Source of the DNA: Pseudomonas protegens
GTDB lineage: Bacteria; Pseudomonadota; Gammaproteobacteria; Pseudomonadales; Pseudomonadaceae
Length of the DNA stretch: 64,000 bases
NCBI RefSeq assembly: GCF_013407925.2
Contig: NZ_CP060201.1
Coordinates: forward strand, 2,480,001 to 2,544,000
Direction of reading: 5' to 3'
How positions within the stretch are numbered: the first letter of the stretch is position 1; every line of letters starts with the position of its first letter. Of this stretch, positions 37,987 through 46,820 are shown piece after piece. The position numbers and the translations under genes were made by a program. The notes beneath the pieces were generated by a model that was given only the letters and a program-made list of their open reading frames with translations, searched no databases and was not told the DNA's origin.

Positions 37987-40119
37987 ATGTTTTCTGCTGA
38001 CTCTCGCCTGGGCGTTGCCCAGCCATCCAAGCCCTTCGCCTTGAACCCTGCCCGCCAGTCCTTCAACCGTGCCCTCGCGGTTCTCTGCGGCGTCCTGCTG
38101 ACGCCCCTGGCCCTGGCCGACGATGCGCCACAGGAGCATGCCCAGCACGGCACCGAACTGAGCCCGACGGTAATCACCGCCGTCGCCCCGAGCTCGCCGC
38201 TGACCGTAGTCACCAACCCCAAGGACCCGCGTCAGCCGGTGCCGGCCAGCGATGGCGGCGACTACCTGAAGACCATTCCCGGCTTTGCCCTGGTGCGCAA
38301 CGGCGGCACCAATGGCGACCCGGTGCTGCGCGGCATGTTCGGCTCGCGGCTGAACATCCTCACCAACGGCGGCATGATGCTCGGCGCCTGCCCTGGCCGC
38401 ATGGATGCGCCAACCTCCTACATTTCCCCGGAAACCTACGACCGCCTGACCGTGATCAAGGGCCCGCAAACCGTGCTCTGGGGCCCGGGCGCCTCGGCCG
38501 GCACGGTGCTGTTCGAACGTGAACCGGAACACTTCGGCGAACTCGGCACCCGGGTCAACGCCAGCCTGCTGGCCGGCTCCAACGGCCGTTTCGACAAGAC
38601 CCTGGACGCGGCCGCCGGTGGTCCCCTGGGCTACGTGCGGGTGATCGGCAACACCGCCCACTCCGACGACTACAAGGACGGCAACAACGACACCGTGCCC
38701 TCGCGCTACGACAAGTGGAATGGCGACGTGGCCCTGGGCTGGACCCCGGACGCCGACACCCTGCTGGAGCTCACCGCCGGCAAGGGCGACGGTGAAGCCC
38801 GCTCCGCCGGACGCGGCATGGACGGCTCGCAGTTCAAGCGCGAAAGCCTGGGCCTGCGCTTCGAGAAATCCAACCTCGGCGAGGTGCTGGACAAGGTCGA
38901 GGCCCAGGTCTACTACAACTACGCCGACCACGTGATGGACAACTACAGCCTGCGCACCCCGTCCGGCACCGGGATGATGGCCGGTCCCATGGCCTCCAAC
39001 GTCGACCGTCGCACCCTCGGCGCGCGGATCAAGGCCACCTGGCGCTGGGCCGACCTGCAACTGATCGGCGGCCTGGACGCCCAGACCAACGAACACCGCG
39101 CCCGGTCCAGCAGCGGCGTCGACACCTACAAGCAACTGCCGCGCACCAAGGACGCCGACTTCCACAACTACGGCGCCTTCGGCGAGCTGACCTGGTACGC
39201 CGCCGAGCGCGACCGCCTGATCACAGGCGCCCGCCTGGATCGCGCTTCGGCCAAGGATTATCGCGAGCGCATCGGCTCGGGGATGATGAGCAGCGCCAAC
39301 CCCACCGCCGGCGACACCCGCGCCGACACCCTGCCCAGCGGCTTCGTGCGCTACGAGCATGATCTGGACGACAGCCCGACCACGCTCTACGTCGGCCTTG
39401 GCCACACCCAGCGCTTCCCCGACTACTGGGAGCTGTTCTCGCCGAAAATGGGCCCGGCCGGCTCAGTGAACGCCTTCGATTCGATCAAGCCGGAAAAGAC
39501 CACCCAGCTCGACTTCGGCCTGCAATACCAGAGCGAGGATCTGGAGGCCTGGGCCTCGGGCTACATCGGCCAGGTGCGCGACTACATCCTCTTCGACTAC
39601 AACACCCGCATGATGGGCATGAGCACCTCACGGGCCGAGAACATCGACGCGCGGATCATGGGCGGCGAACTGGGCGCGGCCTACAAGCTGACCTCCAACT
39701 GGAAAGCCGACGCGACCCTGGCCTACGCCTGGGGCAAGAACAGCAGCGATGGCAAGGCCCTGCCGCAGATGCCGCCGCTGGATGCGCGCTTCGGCCTGAC
39801 CTACAGCGAGGACGACTGGAGCGCCGGTGCCTTGTGGCGAGTGGTGGCGGCGCAGAACCGCGTCGACCTGAACAAGGGCAACGTGGTCGGCAAGGACTTC
39901 GGCAAGAGCAGTGGCTTCGGCGTGTTCTCCCTCAACGGCGCCTACCGGGTGACCAAGAACCTCAAGCTCAGCACCGGGGTCGACAACCTGTTCGGCAAGG
40001 CCTACGCCGAGCACCTGAACCTGGCGGGCAACGCCGGCTTCGGCTACCCGGCCACAGACCCTCAGGCCATCAACGAGCCGGGGCGCACCCTCTGGACCAA
40101 GGTCGACCTGAGTTTCTGA
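37987..40119 (+). CDS. oprC: TonB-dependent copper receptor, OprC/NosA type
   Basis: A 710-residue outer-membrane receptor. A long N-terminal signal (cleavage near LALADD, residue 45) leads to the plug domain (PVLRGMFGSRLNILTNGG, YDRLTVIKGPQTVLWGPGAS), then a 22-strand barrel ending in the typical aromatic TKVDLSF. The copper site known from P. aeruginosa OprC, CxxxM, is present as CPGRM (C135, M139). It should import copper across the outer membrane with TonB energy. It is the fourth gene in the copper cluster and is followed by a PepSY membrane protein. Confidence 0.92.
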   Translation: MFSADSRLGVAQPSKPFALNPARQSFNRALAVLCGVLLTPLALADDAPQEHAQHGTELSPTVITAVAPSSPLTVVTNPKDPRQPVPASDGGDYLKTIPGFALVRNGGTNGDPVLRGMFGSRLNILTNGGMMLGACPGRMDAPTSYISPETYDRLTVIKGPQTVLWGPGASAGTVLFEREPEHFGELGTRVNASLLAGSNGRFDKTLDAAAGGPLGYVRVIGNTAHSDDYKDGNNDTVPSRYDKWNGDVALGWTPDADTLLELTAGKGDGEARSAGRGMDGSQFKRESLGLRFEKSNLGEVLDKVEAQVYYNYADHVMDNYSLRTPSGTGMMAGPMASNVDRRTLGARIKATWRWADLQLIGGLDAQTNEHRARSSSGVDTYKQLPRTKDADFHNYGAFGELTWYAAERDRLITGARLDRASAKDYRERIGSGMMSSANPTAGDTRADTLPSGFVRYEHDLDDSPTTLYVGLGHTQRFPDYWELFSPKMGPAGSVNAFDSIKPEKTTQLDFGLQYQSEDLEAWASGYIGQVRDYILFDYNTRMMGMSTSRAENIDARIMGGELGAAYKLTSNWKADATLAYAWGKNSSDGKALPQMPPLDARFGLTYSEDDWSAGALWRVVAAQNRVDLNKGNVVGKDFGKSSGFGVFSLNGAYRVTKNLKLSTGVDNLFGKAYAEHLNLAGNAGFGYPATDPQAINEPGRTLWTKVDLSF

Positions 40120-40152
40120 CAGCCCTTCACCAGCAAGCCAGCCCCTCCTCGC

Positions 40153-40173
40153 GGGAGCCGGCTTGCCGGCGGA
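40153..40173. repeat. REP sequence between oprC and PepSY gene
   Basis: GGGAGCCGGCTTGCCGGCGG is the GAGCCGGCTTGCCGGC type REP, single copy, in the 99-base gap. Confidence 0.75.
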
Positions 40174-40218
40174 CAGACCCAATAAACAATAATCCACGGC
40201 CTTGCGGAGCCTTCCCCG

Positions 40219-41601
40219 ATGAACCGACCCAAAGTGTCTTTCTACAACCTGGCCTGGCGCTGGCATTTCTACGCCGGGCTGTTCGTGGCCCCGTTCATGG
40301 TGATGCTGGCCCTGACCGGCATCATCTACCTGTTCAAGCCGCAACTGGACCCGCTGATGTACCCCAGCCTGCTCAAGGTGCCCGCCGGTCATCACCTGCT
40401 GAGTGCCGACGACTTGCTGCAACGGGTGCAAGCGGCCTATCCCCAGGGCCATATCAAGCAGTACCTGCCACCGATTGATGCCGAGCGCAGCGCGCAGTTC
40501 GTGGTGCAGGACAAGGCCCGGGAGCTGAATGTCTTCATCGACCCCTACCACGGCGACGTGCTCGGCGAGCAGGATGCCAAGCGCAACCTGCAGGCCGTGG
40601 CCCGGGCCATTCACGGTGAGCTGATGATCGGCACCGTCGGCGACCGGTTGGTGGAACTGGCCGCCGGCTGGGGCATCGTCCTGGTGGTGTCCGGCCTGTA
40701 CCTGTGGTGGCCACGGGGCAAGTCGTCGGCCGGCGTGCTATGGCCGCGCTTCAGTGCCCGCGGCCGCCTGTTCTGGCGTGACCTGCACAGCGTGCTGGGC
40801 TTCTGGGGCGCGGCATTCCTGCTGCTGATGCTGCTCAGCGGCATGACCTGGACCGGCTTCTGGGGCAAGCAGTACGCCGACCTGTGGAACCGCTTCCCGG
40901 CAGCCATGTGGAACGATGTGCCGACCTCCGACCAGCAGGCCCGCACACTCAACAGCGCCACGCGCCAGACCGTGCCCTGGGCGCTGGAAAACACCCCGCT
41001 GCCGATGTCCGGCGACCACGCCGAACACATGGCCCACAACGGCGGCGATAGCGCTCCGGCGGCTCCGACCGTGAGCCTGCAAGCGGTGCAGGACATCGCC
41101 CGCGAGCGCCAGGTCGAACCGGGCTACAGCATCACCTTGCCGAAAACGGCCACCGGCGTGTTCACCATCGCCGTGTTCGCCGACGACCCGCGCAACGACG
41201 CCACCCTGCATGTCGACCAATACAGCGGCAAGGTCCTGGCCGACGTGCGCTGGCAGCAGTACAGCAACGTGGCCCGGGCCACCGAGCTGGGGGTAATGCT
41301 GCACGAGGGCAAGATGTTCGGCCGCTTCAACCAGATCCTGGTGCTGGTGGTGTGCCTGATGATCCTGCTCAGCGCCGTGAGCGGCGTCGTCATCTGGTGG
41401 AAGCGTCGTCCCCAGGGTCGACTCGGCGTGCCGCCGCTGCGCCACGACCTGCCGAAGTGGAAAACCGCGACCCTGATCATGGCGCTGCTGGCCCTGGCCT
41501 TTCCGCTGGTGGGCGCCTCGCTGGTTGCCGTGTGGCTGCTCGATCGCCTGCTGCTTTCACGCTTCAACCGCGGCCCTGAATCGGCTTCATCTTCAACATG
41601 A
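40219..41601 (+). CDS. PepSY-associated transmembrane protein
   Basis: A 460-residue inner-membrane protein with four main helices: residues about 13-36 (WHFYAGLFVAPFMVMLALTG), 140-165, 190-212 and 375-400, plus a C-terminal one near 420-445. A PepSY-type periplasmic region and the segments YLWWPRG, DLHSVLGFWGAAFLLLMLLSG and WWKRRPQGRLGVPP are hallmarks of this family (PiuB-like). Such proteins are found beside TonB receptors and may reduce or release metals imported into the periplasm. Location after oprC suggests a copper role. Confidence 0.85.
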   Translation: MNRPKVSFYNLAWRWHFYAGLFVAPFMVMLALTGIIYLFKPQLDPLMYPSLLKVPAGHHLLSADDLLQRVQAAYPQGHIKQYLPPIDAERSAQFVVQDKARELNVFIDPYHGDVLGEQDAKRNLQAVARAIHGELMIGTVGDRLVELAAGWGIVLVVSGLYLWWPRGKSSAGVLWPRFSARGRLFWRDLHSVLGFWGAAFLLLMLLSGMTWTGFWGKQYADLWNRFPAAMWNDVPTSDQQARTLNSATRQTVPWALENTPLPMSGDHAEHMAHNGGDSAPAAPTVSLQAVQDIARERQVEPGYSITLPKTATGVFTIAVFADDPRNDATLHVDQYSGKVLADVRWQQYSNVARATELGVMLHEGKMFGRFNQILVLVVCLMILLSAVSGVVIWWKRRPQGRLGVPPLRHDLPKWKTATLIMALLALAFPLVGASLVAVWLLDRLLLSRFNRGPESASSST

Positions 41602-41661
41602 ATCAGCCGAGATGCGCGTTCCAGAGGGCTCTGTAGAATCCCGGCGGCTTAACCATGCACA

Positions 41662-41682
41662 GTTATAATGTTACTTTATAAC
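41662..41682. promoter_or_regulatory. Zur-box-like palindrome
   Basis: GTTATAA, seven bases TGTTACT, TTATAAC is a perfect inverted repeat. Its right part, GTTAC-TTT-ATAAC (41670-41682), fits the proteobacterial Zur operator GTTAT-N3-ATAAC with one mismatch. It lies about 75 bases upstream of the TonB receptor start, in a GC-rich background. No Fur-type GATAATGATAATC pattern is seen. Zinc-dependent repression of the following operon is inferred. Confidence 0.65.
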
Positions 41683-41755
41683 GCCAGCGTGTAAGATCCC
41701 GGCCCGCAGCCCACCCGCTGCGGGCCCCCCCTCGAAGAAGTGATTCACCGTCCCG

Positions 41756-43891
41756 ATGAACAACTACCTGCTGCCCAGCCTTTGCCTGATCGCCCTGCCC
41801 TGCCTGGCCCAGGCGGCCCCATCTGCCTCGACCCTGACCCTGCCCACCGGCACCATTTCGGCGGCGGCCAGCGAGGCCGACGACAGCGTCAACCTGAACA
41901 CCCCCACCAGCGCCGGTTCGCGTCTGAACCTGAGCGCCCTGGAAACCCCGGCCAGCACCGACAGCCTGAGCGGCGAACGGATTCGTGCCCGGGGTGATCG
42001 CAGCATCCAGGACGCGGTATCGCGCAGCACCGGCATCAGCCGCACCGGCACCCCGGGCGACGGCGGCACCTCGCTGTCGGCACGGGGCTTTACCGGGCAG
42101 AGCTCGGTGATGCAGTTGTATGACGGCAACCGCCTGTACACCGGCATGGGCACCGTGACCTTCCCGGTGGACAGCTGGGCGGTGGAGCGGGTCGACGTGC
42201 TGCGCGGCCCGGCCTCGGTGCTGTACGGCGAAGGCGCCACCGGCGCGGTGATCAACAGCATTCCGAAAAAGCCCTTCAGCGGCGCAATCGAAAACCACCT
42301 GCGCCTGGGCTACGGCTCCTTCGATCGCCAGCAACAGGCCCTGGACAGCGGCGGCTCCCTGAGCGACACCTTGAGCTACCGGCTCAACCTCAACCGCGAG
42401 CGCAGCAACGGCTGGATCGACCGCGGCGACTCCTCCGCCGATTTCGTCAGCGCCGCCCTGCGCTGGCAGGCCCGTGACGACCTGGCCTTCACCCTGGCCC
42501 ACGACTACGGCGACCAGCAGCCGATGAACTACTTCGGCACGCCGCTGCTCGACGGGCGTTTGCACAAGCGCCTGCGGGACAAGAACTACAACGTGCGCAA
42601 TGACCAGCAGCACTACAACGACCAGTGGACCCGCCTGACCAGCGAATGGCAGATTTCCGACCAGGTCAGTGCCAGCAACGAGCTGTATTACCTCAAGGCC
42701 CAACGCCGCTGGCAGAACGCCGAGAACTACAACTTCAACCCGAGCACCGGCCAACTGAGCCGCAGCGGTTACTACGGTATCGGCCACCAGCAGGAACAGC
42801 TCGGCGACCGCCAGACCTTCACCTTCAAGCACTCACTGCTGGGCCTCGACAGCCAGACCCTGACCGGCGTCGACTACAACCGCATTCGCTTTCACCTGAA
42901 AAGCAATTCGCCCTTCAGCGACAGCTTTACCAACGGTCAAGCGCTGGACCCGTATCACCCGGCACCGGGCGACTTCGCCAGCAACAGCCCTTACCGCGAT
43001 CAATTCAAGACCACCACCAAACAGATGTCGGTGTTCGCCGAAAACCGCCTGCAACTGAGCGAGCGCTGGTCCCTGGTGAGCGGTGTGCGCCGCGACTACG
43101 CGCACATTGATCGGGATGACTTGAACGACGACAGCCAGAGCGACAAGACCCTGACCGGCAACAACTGGAAAGCCGGGCTGGTGTTCGCCGTCACTCCGGA
43201 TACATCCGTATACGGCCAGTACTCCACCAGCACCGACGGCGTCGGCGGGCTGATCTCCCTGAGCAAGAGCCAGCAGCAGTTCGACCTGTCCAGCGCCAAA
43301 CAGACCGAGATCGGCCTCAAGCAAGCGTTCTGGGACCAGCGCGGTGAATGGACCCTGGCCGCCTACCACATCGTCAAGAAGAAGCTGCTGACCGATGTGC
43401 CCGGCGAGCCGAGCCAGAAACAGCAGGTGGGCCAGCAATCCTCCAACGGCCTGGAAGCCAGCCTGGACCTGCAACTGCCCCACGCCTGGCAACTGCAAGC
43501 CAACGCCTCCCTCGTTCGCGCCCAGTACGACGACTTCAAGCAGGACGTCAACGGCGTGCAAGTCTCCCGCGATGGCAAGCGCCCGGTGGACGTGCCGCGG
43601 CGCACCGCCAACCTGTGGCTGAGCAAGGCCCTCAACGATGACCTGCGGGCCGGCGCCGGAGTGCGCTACGTGGATGCGCGCTATGCGGACCTTGCCAACC
43701 GCAACGAGCTGCCCAGCTACACCGTGGTCGATGCCAACCTGTCGTGGAAAGCCCTGCCCAATACCACCCTGGGCCTGCAATTGAACAACCTGTTTGACCG
43801 CCAGTACGCACAAAGCCAATACAATGACGGCCAGCAATGGATACTCGGCGAGCCGCGCTCGTTGTTCGTCACCGCTGACTACACCTTTTAA
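41756..43891 (+). CDS. TonB-dependent receptor, probable zinc or metallophore uptake
   Basis: A 711-residue outer-membrane receptor. A signal peptide ends near AQAAPS (residue 20). The plug shows RIRARGDRSIQDAVSRSTGI, GTSLSARGFTGQSSVMQLYDG and VERVDVLRGPASVLYGEGATGA, and the barrel ends SLFVTADYTF. By domain it would be called a siderophore receptor. The Zur-box-like site upstream and the gene order receptor, ATPase, binding protein, permease, which matches PAO1 PA2911-PA2914 (reported to respond to zinc), point to zinc or a zinc complex. Three transporter genes follow closely. Confidence 0.88.
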   Translation: MNNYLLPSLCLIALPCLAQAAPSASTLTLPTGTISAAASEADDSVNLNTPTSAGSRLNLSALETPASTDSLSGERIRARGDRSIQDAVSRSTGISRTGTPGDGGTSLSARGFTGQSSVMQLYDGNRLYTGMGTVTFPVDSWAVERVDVLRGPASVLYGEGATGAVINSIPKKPFSGAIENHLRLGYGSFDRQQQALDSGGSLSDTLSYRLNLNRERSNGWIDRGDSSADFVSAALRWQARDDLAFTLAHDYGDQQPMNYFGTPLLDGRLHKRLRDKNYNVRNDQQHYNDQWTRLTSEWQISDQVSASNELYYLKAQRRWQNAENYNFNPSTGQLSRSGYYGIGHQQEQLGDRQTFTFKHSLLGLDSQTLTGVDYNRIRFHLKSNSPFSDSFTNGQALDPYHPAPGDFASNSPYRDQFKTTTKQMSVFAENRLQLSERWSLVSGVRRDYAHIDRDDLNDDSQSDKTLTGNNWKAGLVFAVTPDTSVYGQYSTSTDGVGGLISLSKSQQQFDLSSAKQTEIGLKQAFWDQRGEWTLAAYHIVKKKLLTDVPGEPSQKQQVGQQSSNGLEASLDLQLPHAWQLQANASLVRAQYDDFKQDVNGVQVSRDGKRPVDVPRRTANLWLSKALNDDLRAGAGVRYVDARYADLANRNELPSYTVVDANLSWKALPNTTLGLQLNNLFDRQYAQSQYNDGQQWILGEPRSLFVTADYTF

Positions 43892-43920
43892 CCGCCCCGG
43901 CTGGACCACACGGACACCGC

Positions 43921-44709
43921 ATGACCTCGCTGAACCTCACCCACCTGGCCTGGACACCCCTGGGCCAGGGCCACTGCCATCACCAGTTCCAACTGCGTGA
44001 GGCCAGCCTGCACGTGGCGGCCGGCGAGTTCGTCGGCCTGATCGGCCCCAACGGCAGCGGCAAGACCAGCCTGCTGCGCTGCGCCTACCGCTTCAGCAAG
44101 CCGCAGCAGGGCGAGGTGCAACTGGCCCAGCACAACGTCTGGAAGCAGTCGCCGCGCTGGTGCGCGCAACGCATTGCCGTGGTGCTTCAGGAGTTTCCCG
44201 ACGCCTTCGGCCTGACCGTGGAAGAAGTGGTCGCCATGGGCCGCACGCCGCACAAGGGCCTGTTCGACGGTGATACCGAGGAAGACCGGCGCATCGCCCG
44301 CGAGGCCCTGGAATCGGTGGGCCTGCTGGGCTTCGAGGAGCATGGGTTCGCCACCTTGTCCGGCGGTGAGAAACAGCGGGTGATCCTGGCCCGGGCCCTG
44401 GCCCAGCGCCCGCAACTGCTGATCCTCGATGAACCGACCAACCACCTGGACCCGCGCTACCAGCTGGAGCTGTTGCAACGGGTCAAGCGCCTGGGCATCG
44501 GCACCCTGGCGAGCATCCATGACCTGAACCTGGCCGCAGCCTTCTGCGACCGCCTGTATGTCCTCGACCACGGGCGCATCGTCGCCAGCGGCACGCCCAG
44601 CGAGGTGCTCACCGTCGAGCTGCTGCGCAACGTGTTCGGCGTCGAGGCGCTGATCGACGCCCATCCCCTGTCCGGCTACCCACGAATCACCTGGATCACC
44701 CAACCATGA
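43921..44709 (+). CDS. ABC transporter ATP-binding protein (FecE/BtuD type)
   Basis: A 262-residue ATPase. Walker A is GPNGSGKTSLLR (about residues 41-52), the signature LSGGEKQRV, Walker B LLILDEPTNHLD, and the switch histidine lies in SIHDLN. It belongs to the siderophore/B12/heme family of importers. It follows the receptor by 29 bases and overlaps the binding-protein gene by four bases (ATGA), so receptor and transporter form one operon, probably under the Zur-like site. Confidence 0.92.
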   Translation: MTSLNLTHLAWTPLGQGHCHHQFQLREASLHVAAGEFVGLIGPNGSGKTSLLRCAYRFSKPQQGEVQLAQHNVWKQSPRWCAQRIAVVLQEFPDAFGLTVEEVVAMGRTPHKGLFDGDTEEDRRIAREALESVGLLGFEEHGFATLSGGEKQRVILARALAQRPQLLILDEPTNHLDPRYQLELLQRVKRLGIGTLASIHDLNLAAAFCDRLYVLDHGRIVASGTPSEVLTVELLRNVFGVEALIDAHPLSGYPRITWITQP

Positions 44710-45665
44710 CCTTGCGCTCCCTGCTCCGCCGCAGTCTGTTTCTGGCCCTGTCACTGGGCACCGCCCAGGCCTTCGCCGAAGCCACCCACTACCCGCTGAC
44801 CATCAACAGCTGCAACCGTGAAGTGACCTTCAAGCAAGCGCCGCAACACGCTCTCAGCCACGACATCAACATGACCCAGATGATGCTCGCCCTGGGCCTC
44901 AAGTCGCGGATGGTGGGCTACAGCGGGGTCAGTGGCTGGAAGGCCGTGACCCCGCAAATGAGCAGCCTGCTGGACGGTCTGCCGGAGCTGGCGGCCAAGT
45001 ACCCGTCGGTGGAAACCCTGCTCAACGCCAACGTCGACTTCCTCTTCGCCGGCTGGGACTACGGCATGCGCGTCGGCGGCGACCTCACCCCGCAGACCCT
45101 GGCGCCCCTGGGGATCAACGTCTACGAGCTGACCGAGTCCTGCGCCTTTGTCATGAAACGCCCGGCGGCCAGCCTCGATGACACCTACAACGACCTGCGC
45201 AACCTGGGGCGGATCTTCGACGTGCAGGACCGGGCCAACGCCCTGATCGCGCAGATGCAGGAGCAGGTCGCCGCAGTACAAAAGGACCTGCCCCAGGACA
45301 AGCCGCGGGTGTTCCTCTACGACAGCGGCGAAGACCGGGCCATGACCTCGGGCCGCCTGGGCATGCCCCAGGCCCTGATCGATGCCGCTGGCGGACGCAA
45401 CATTCTCGATGACGTCGAAGCCAGCTGGACCCGGATCAACTGGGAAACCGTGGTCGAGCGCAACCCGCAGGTGATCGTCATCGTCGACTACAGCGAAGTC
45501 ACGGCCGAGCAGAAGCAGCAGTTCCTGCTGAACAACCCGGCCCTGCAAGGGGTCGACGCGATCAAGAACCAGCGCTTCATCGTCATTCCCTATGTGCAGG
45601 CCACCCCGGGTATCGACAACGTGCTGGCCGTGGAAACCCTGGCCAAGGGTTTCCACGGCCAATGA
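44706..45665 (+). CDS. ABC transporter periplasmic binding protein (TroA/BtuF-like fold)
   Basis: A 319-residue secreted binding protein. The signal peptide ends near AFA-EATHY (residue 26). The mature part has the cluster-B helical-backbone fold of siderophore and B12 binding proteins: YPLTINSCNREVTFKQAP, LKSRMVGYSG, LNANVDFLFAGWDYG and VVERNPQVIVIVDYSE. No His-rich loop as in ZnuA is present, so if zinc is carried it is probably as a complex. It overlaps both neighbours by four bases (ATGA at each junction). Confidence 0.9.
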   Translation: MTLRSLLRRSLFLALSLGTAQAFAEATHYPLTINSCNREVTFKQAPQHALSHDINMTQMMLALGLKSRMVGYSGVSGWKAVTPQMSSLLDGLPELAAKYPSVETLLNANVDFLFAGWDYGMRVGGDLTPQTLAPLGINVYELTESCAFVMKRPAASLDDTYNDLRNLGRIFDVQDRANALIAQMQEQVAAVQKDLPQDKPRVFLYDSGEDRAMTSGRLGMPQALIDAAGGRNILDDVEASWTRINWETVVERNPQVIVIVDYSEVTAEQKQQFLLNNPALQGVDAIKNQRFIVIPYVQATPGIDNVLAVETLAKGFHGQ

Positions 45666-46672
45666 TCAAGGGTCGCTATGCCTGGCTGTTGCTGAGCCTC
45701 GGCGCCCTGCTGCTGGCGTCCTGCGTGCTGTCCCTGGGTTTTGGCCCGGCGCGGGTGCCGGCGGAGGTGGTCGGGCGGATCCTGCTGCACAAGATTCTGG
45801 GCCTGGGCACGGTGGACTGGAGCCCGGGCCAGGAGCATATCGTCTGGCTGATCCGCGTCCCGCGCATGCTCCTCGGCGCGCTGGTCGGTGCCGGGCTGGC
45901 GCTGATCGGCGCGGTGCTGCAGGCCGTGACCCGCAATCCCCTGGCCGACCCGCACCTGCTGGGGGTGACCTCCGGCGCCACCCTCGGCGCGGTGATCGTG
46001 GTGCTGCACCTGGGCCAGGTCATCGGCCTCTTGACCCTGCCGCTGGCGGCCTTTATCGGCGCCCTGGCGAGCATGCTCCTGGTGCTGGGCATCGCCGCGC
46101 GCAACGGCCGCCTGGACAGCGACCGCCTGCTGCTGTGCGGGGTGGCGGTGTCCTTCGTGATGATGGCGGTGGCCAACCTGCTGCTGTTCATGGGCGATCA
46201 CCGGGCCAGCTCGGCGGTGATGTTCTGGATGCTCGGCGGCCTGGGCCTGGCGCGTTGGGAGCTGCTGGCGATTCCCGCGATCAGCGTGCTGCTGGGGTTG
46301 GGGTTGCTGCTGGGCATGGCGCGGCCGCTGAATGCCCTGATGGCCGGCGAGCAGACCGCCGTGACCCTGGGCCTGAATGCGCGCAACGTGCGCCTGAAGG
46401 TGTTCCTGATCGCCTCGCTGATGACCGGGGTGCTGGTGTCCATCAGCGGCTCCATCGGCTTTGTCGGGCTGATGGTGCCGCACATCGCCCGGCGCCTGGT
46501 GGGCGCCGAACATCGCCGCTTGCTGCCGGTGTGCGTGCTGCTGGGCAGCCTGCTCCTGGTCTGGGTCGACGTCGCCGCCCGCACCCTGATCGCCCCCGAG
46601 GACCTGCCGATCGGCGTGGCCACGGCGGCCATTGGCGGGCTGTTCTTCATCGGCCTGATGCGCCGCCGCTGA
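45662..46672 (+). CDS. ABC transporter permease (FecCD family)
   Basis: A 336-residue inner-membrane permease with about ten hydrophobic helices. RVPRMLLGALVGAGLALIGAVLQAVTRNPLADPHLLGVTSGA is the family hallmark region (residues about 62-103), and GSIGFVGLMVPHIARRLVGAEHR the coupling-helix region contacting the ATPase. It starts inside the binding-protein stop (ATGA). It is the last gene of the four-gene uptake operon; a REP doublet follows. Confidence 0.92.
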   Translation: MIKGRYAWLLLSLGALLLASCVLSLGFGPARVPAEVVGRILLHKILGLGTVDWSPGQEHIVWLIRVPRMLLGALVGAGLALIGAVLQAVTRNPLADPHLLGVTSGATLGAVIVVLHLGQVIGLLTLPLAAFIGALASMLLVLGIAARNGRLDSDRLLLCGVAVSFVMMAVANLLLFMGDHRASSAVMFWMLGGLGLARWELLAIPAISVLLGLGLLLGMARPLNALMAGEQTAVTLGLNARNVRLKVFLIASLMTGVLVSISGSIGFVGLMVPHIARRLVGAEHRRLLPVCVLLGSLLLVWVDVAARTLIAPEDLPIGVATAAIGGLFFIGLMRRR

Positions 46673-46684
46673 TCCACCCGCCGT

Positions 46685-46769
46685 TGTCGGAGCCGGCTTG
46701 CCGGCGAAGGCGCCCGCAAGCCTTGTGCCCGGTTCGAGGGCCTCTTCGCTGGCCAGCCAGCTCCTACAA
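46685..46769. repeat. REP doublet after the permease gene
   Basis: GTCGGAGCCGGCTTGCCGGC (46685-46704) and the opposite-facing CGCTGGCCAGCCAGCTCCTA (46748-46767) form a REPIN-like pair about 43 bases apart. Confidence 0.75.
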
Positions 46770-46820
46770 TCGTCGCCCTTGCTTTAAGATCGCGCGCTTG
46801 GATCTCTCAGGATGAGTCTC

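Noticed and set aside
41602..41755. Fur box upstream of the TonB receptor.
   Set aside because: No GATAATGATAATC-like 19-mer is present; the only palindrome fits Zur better.
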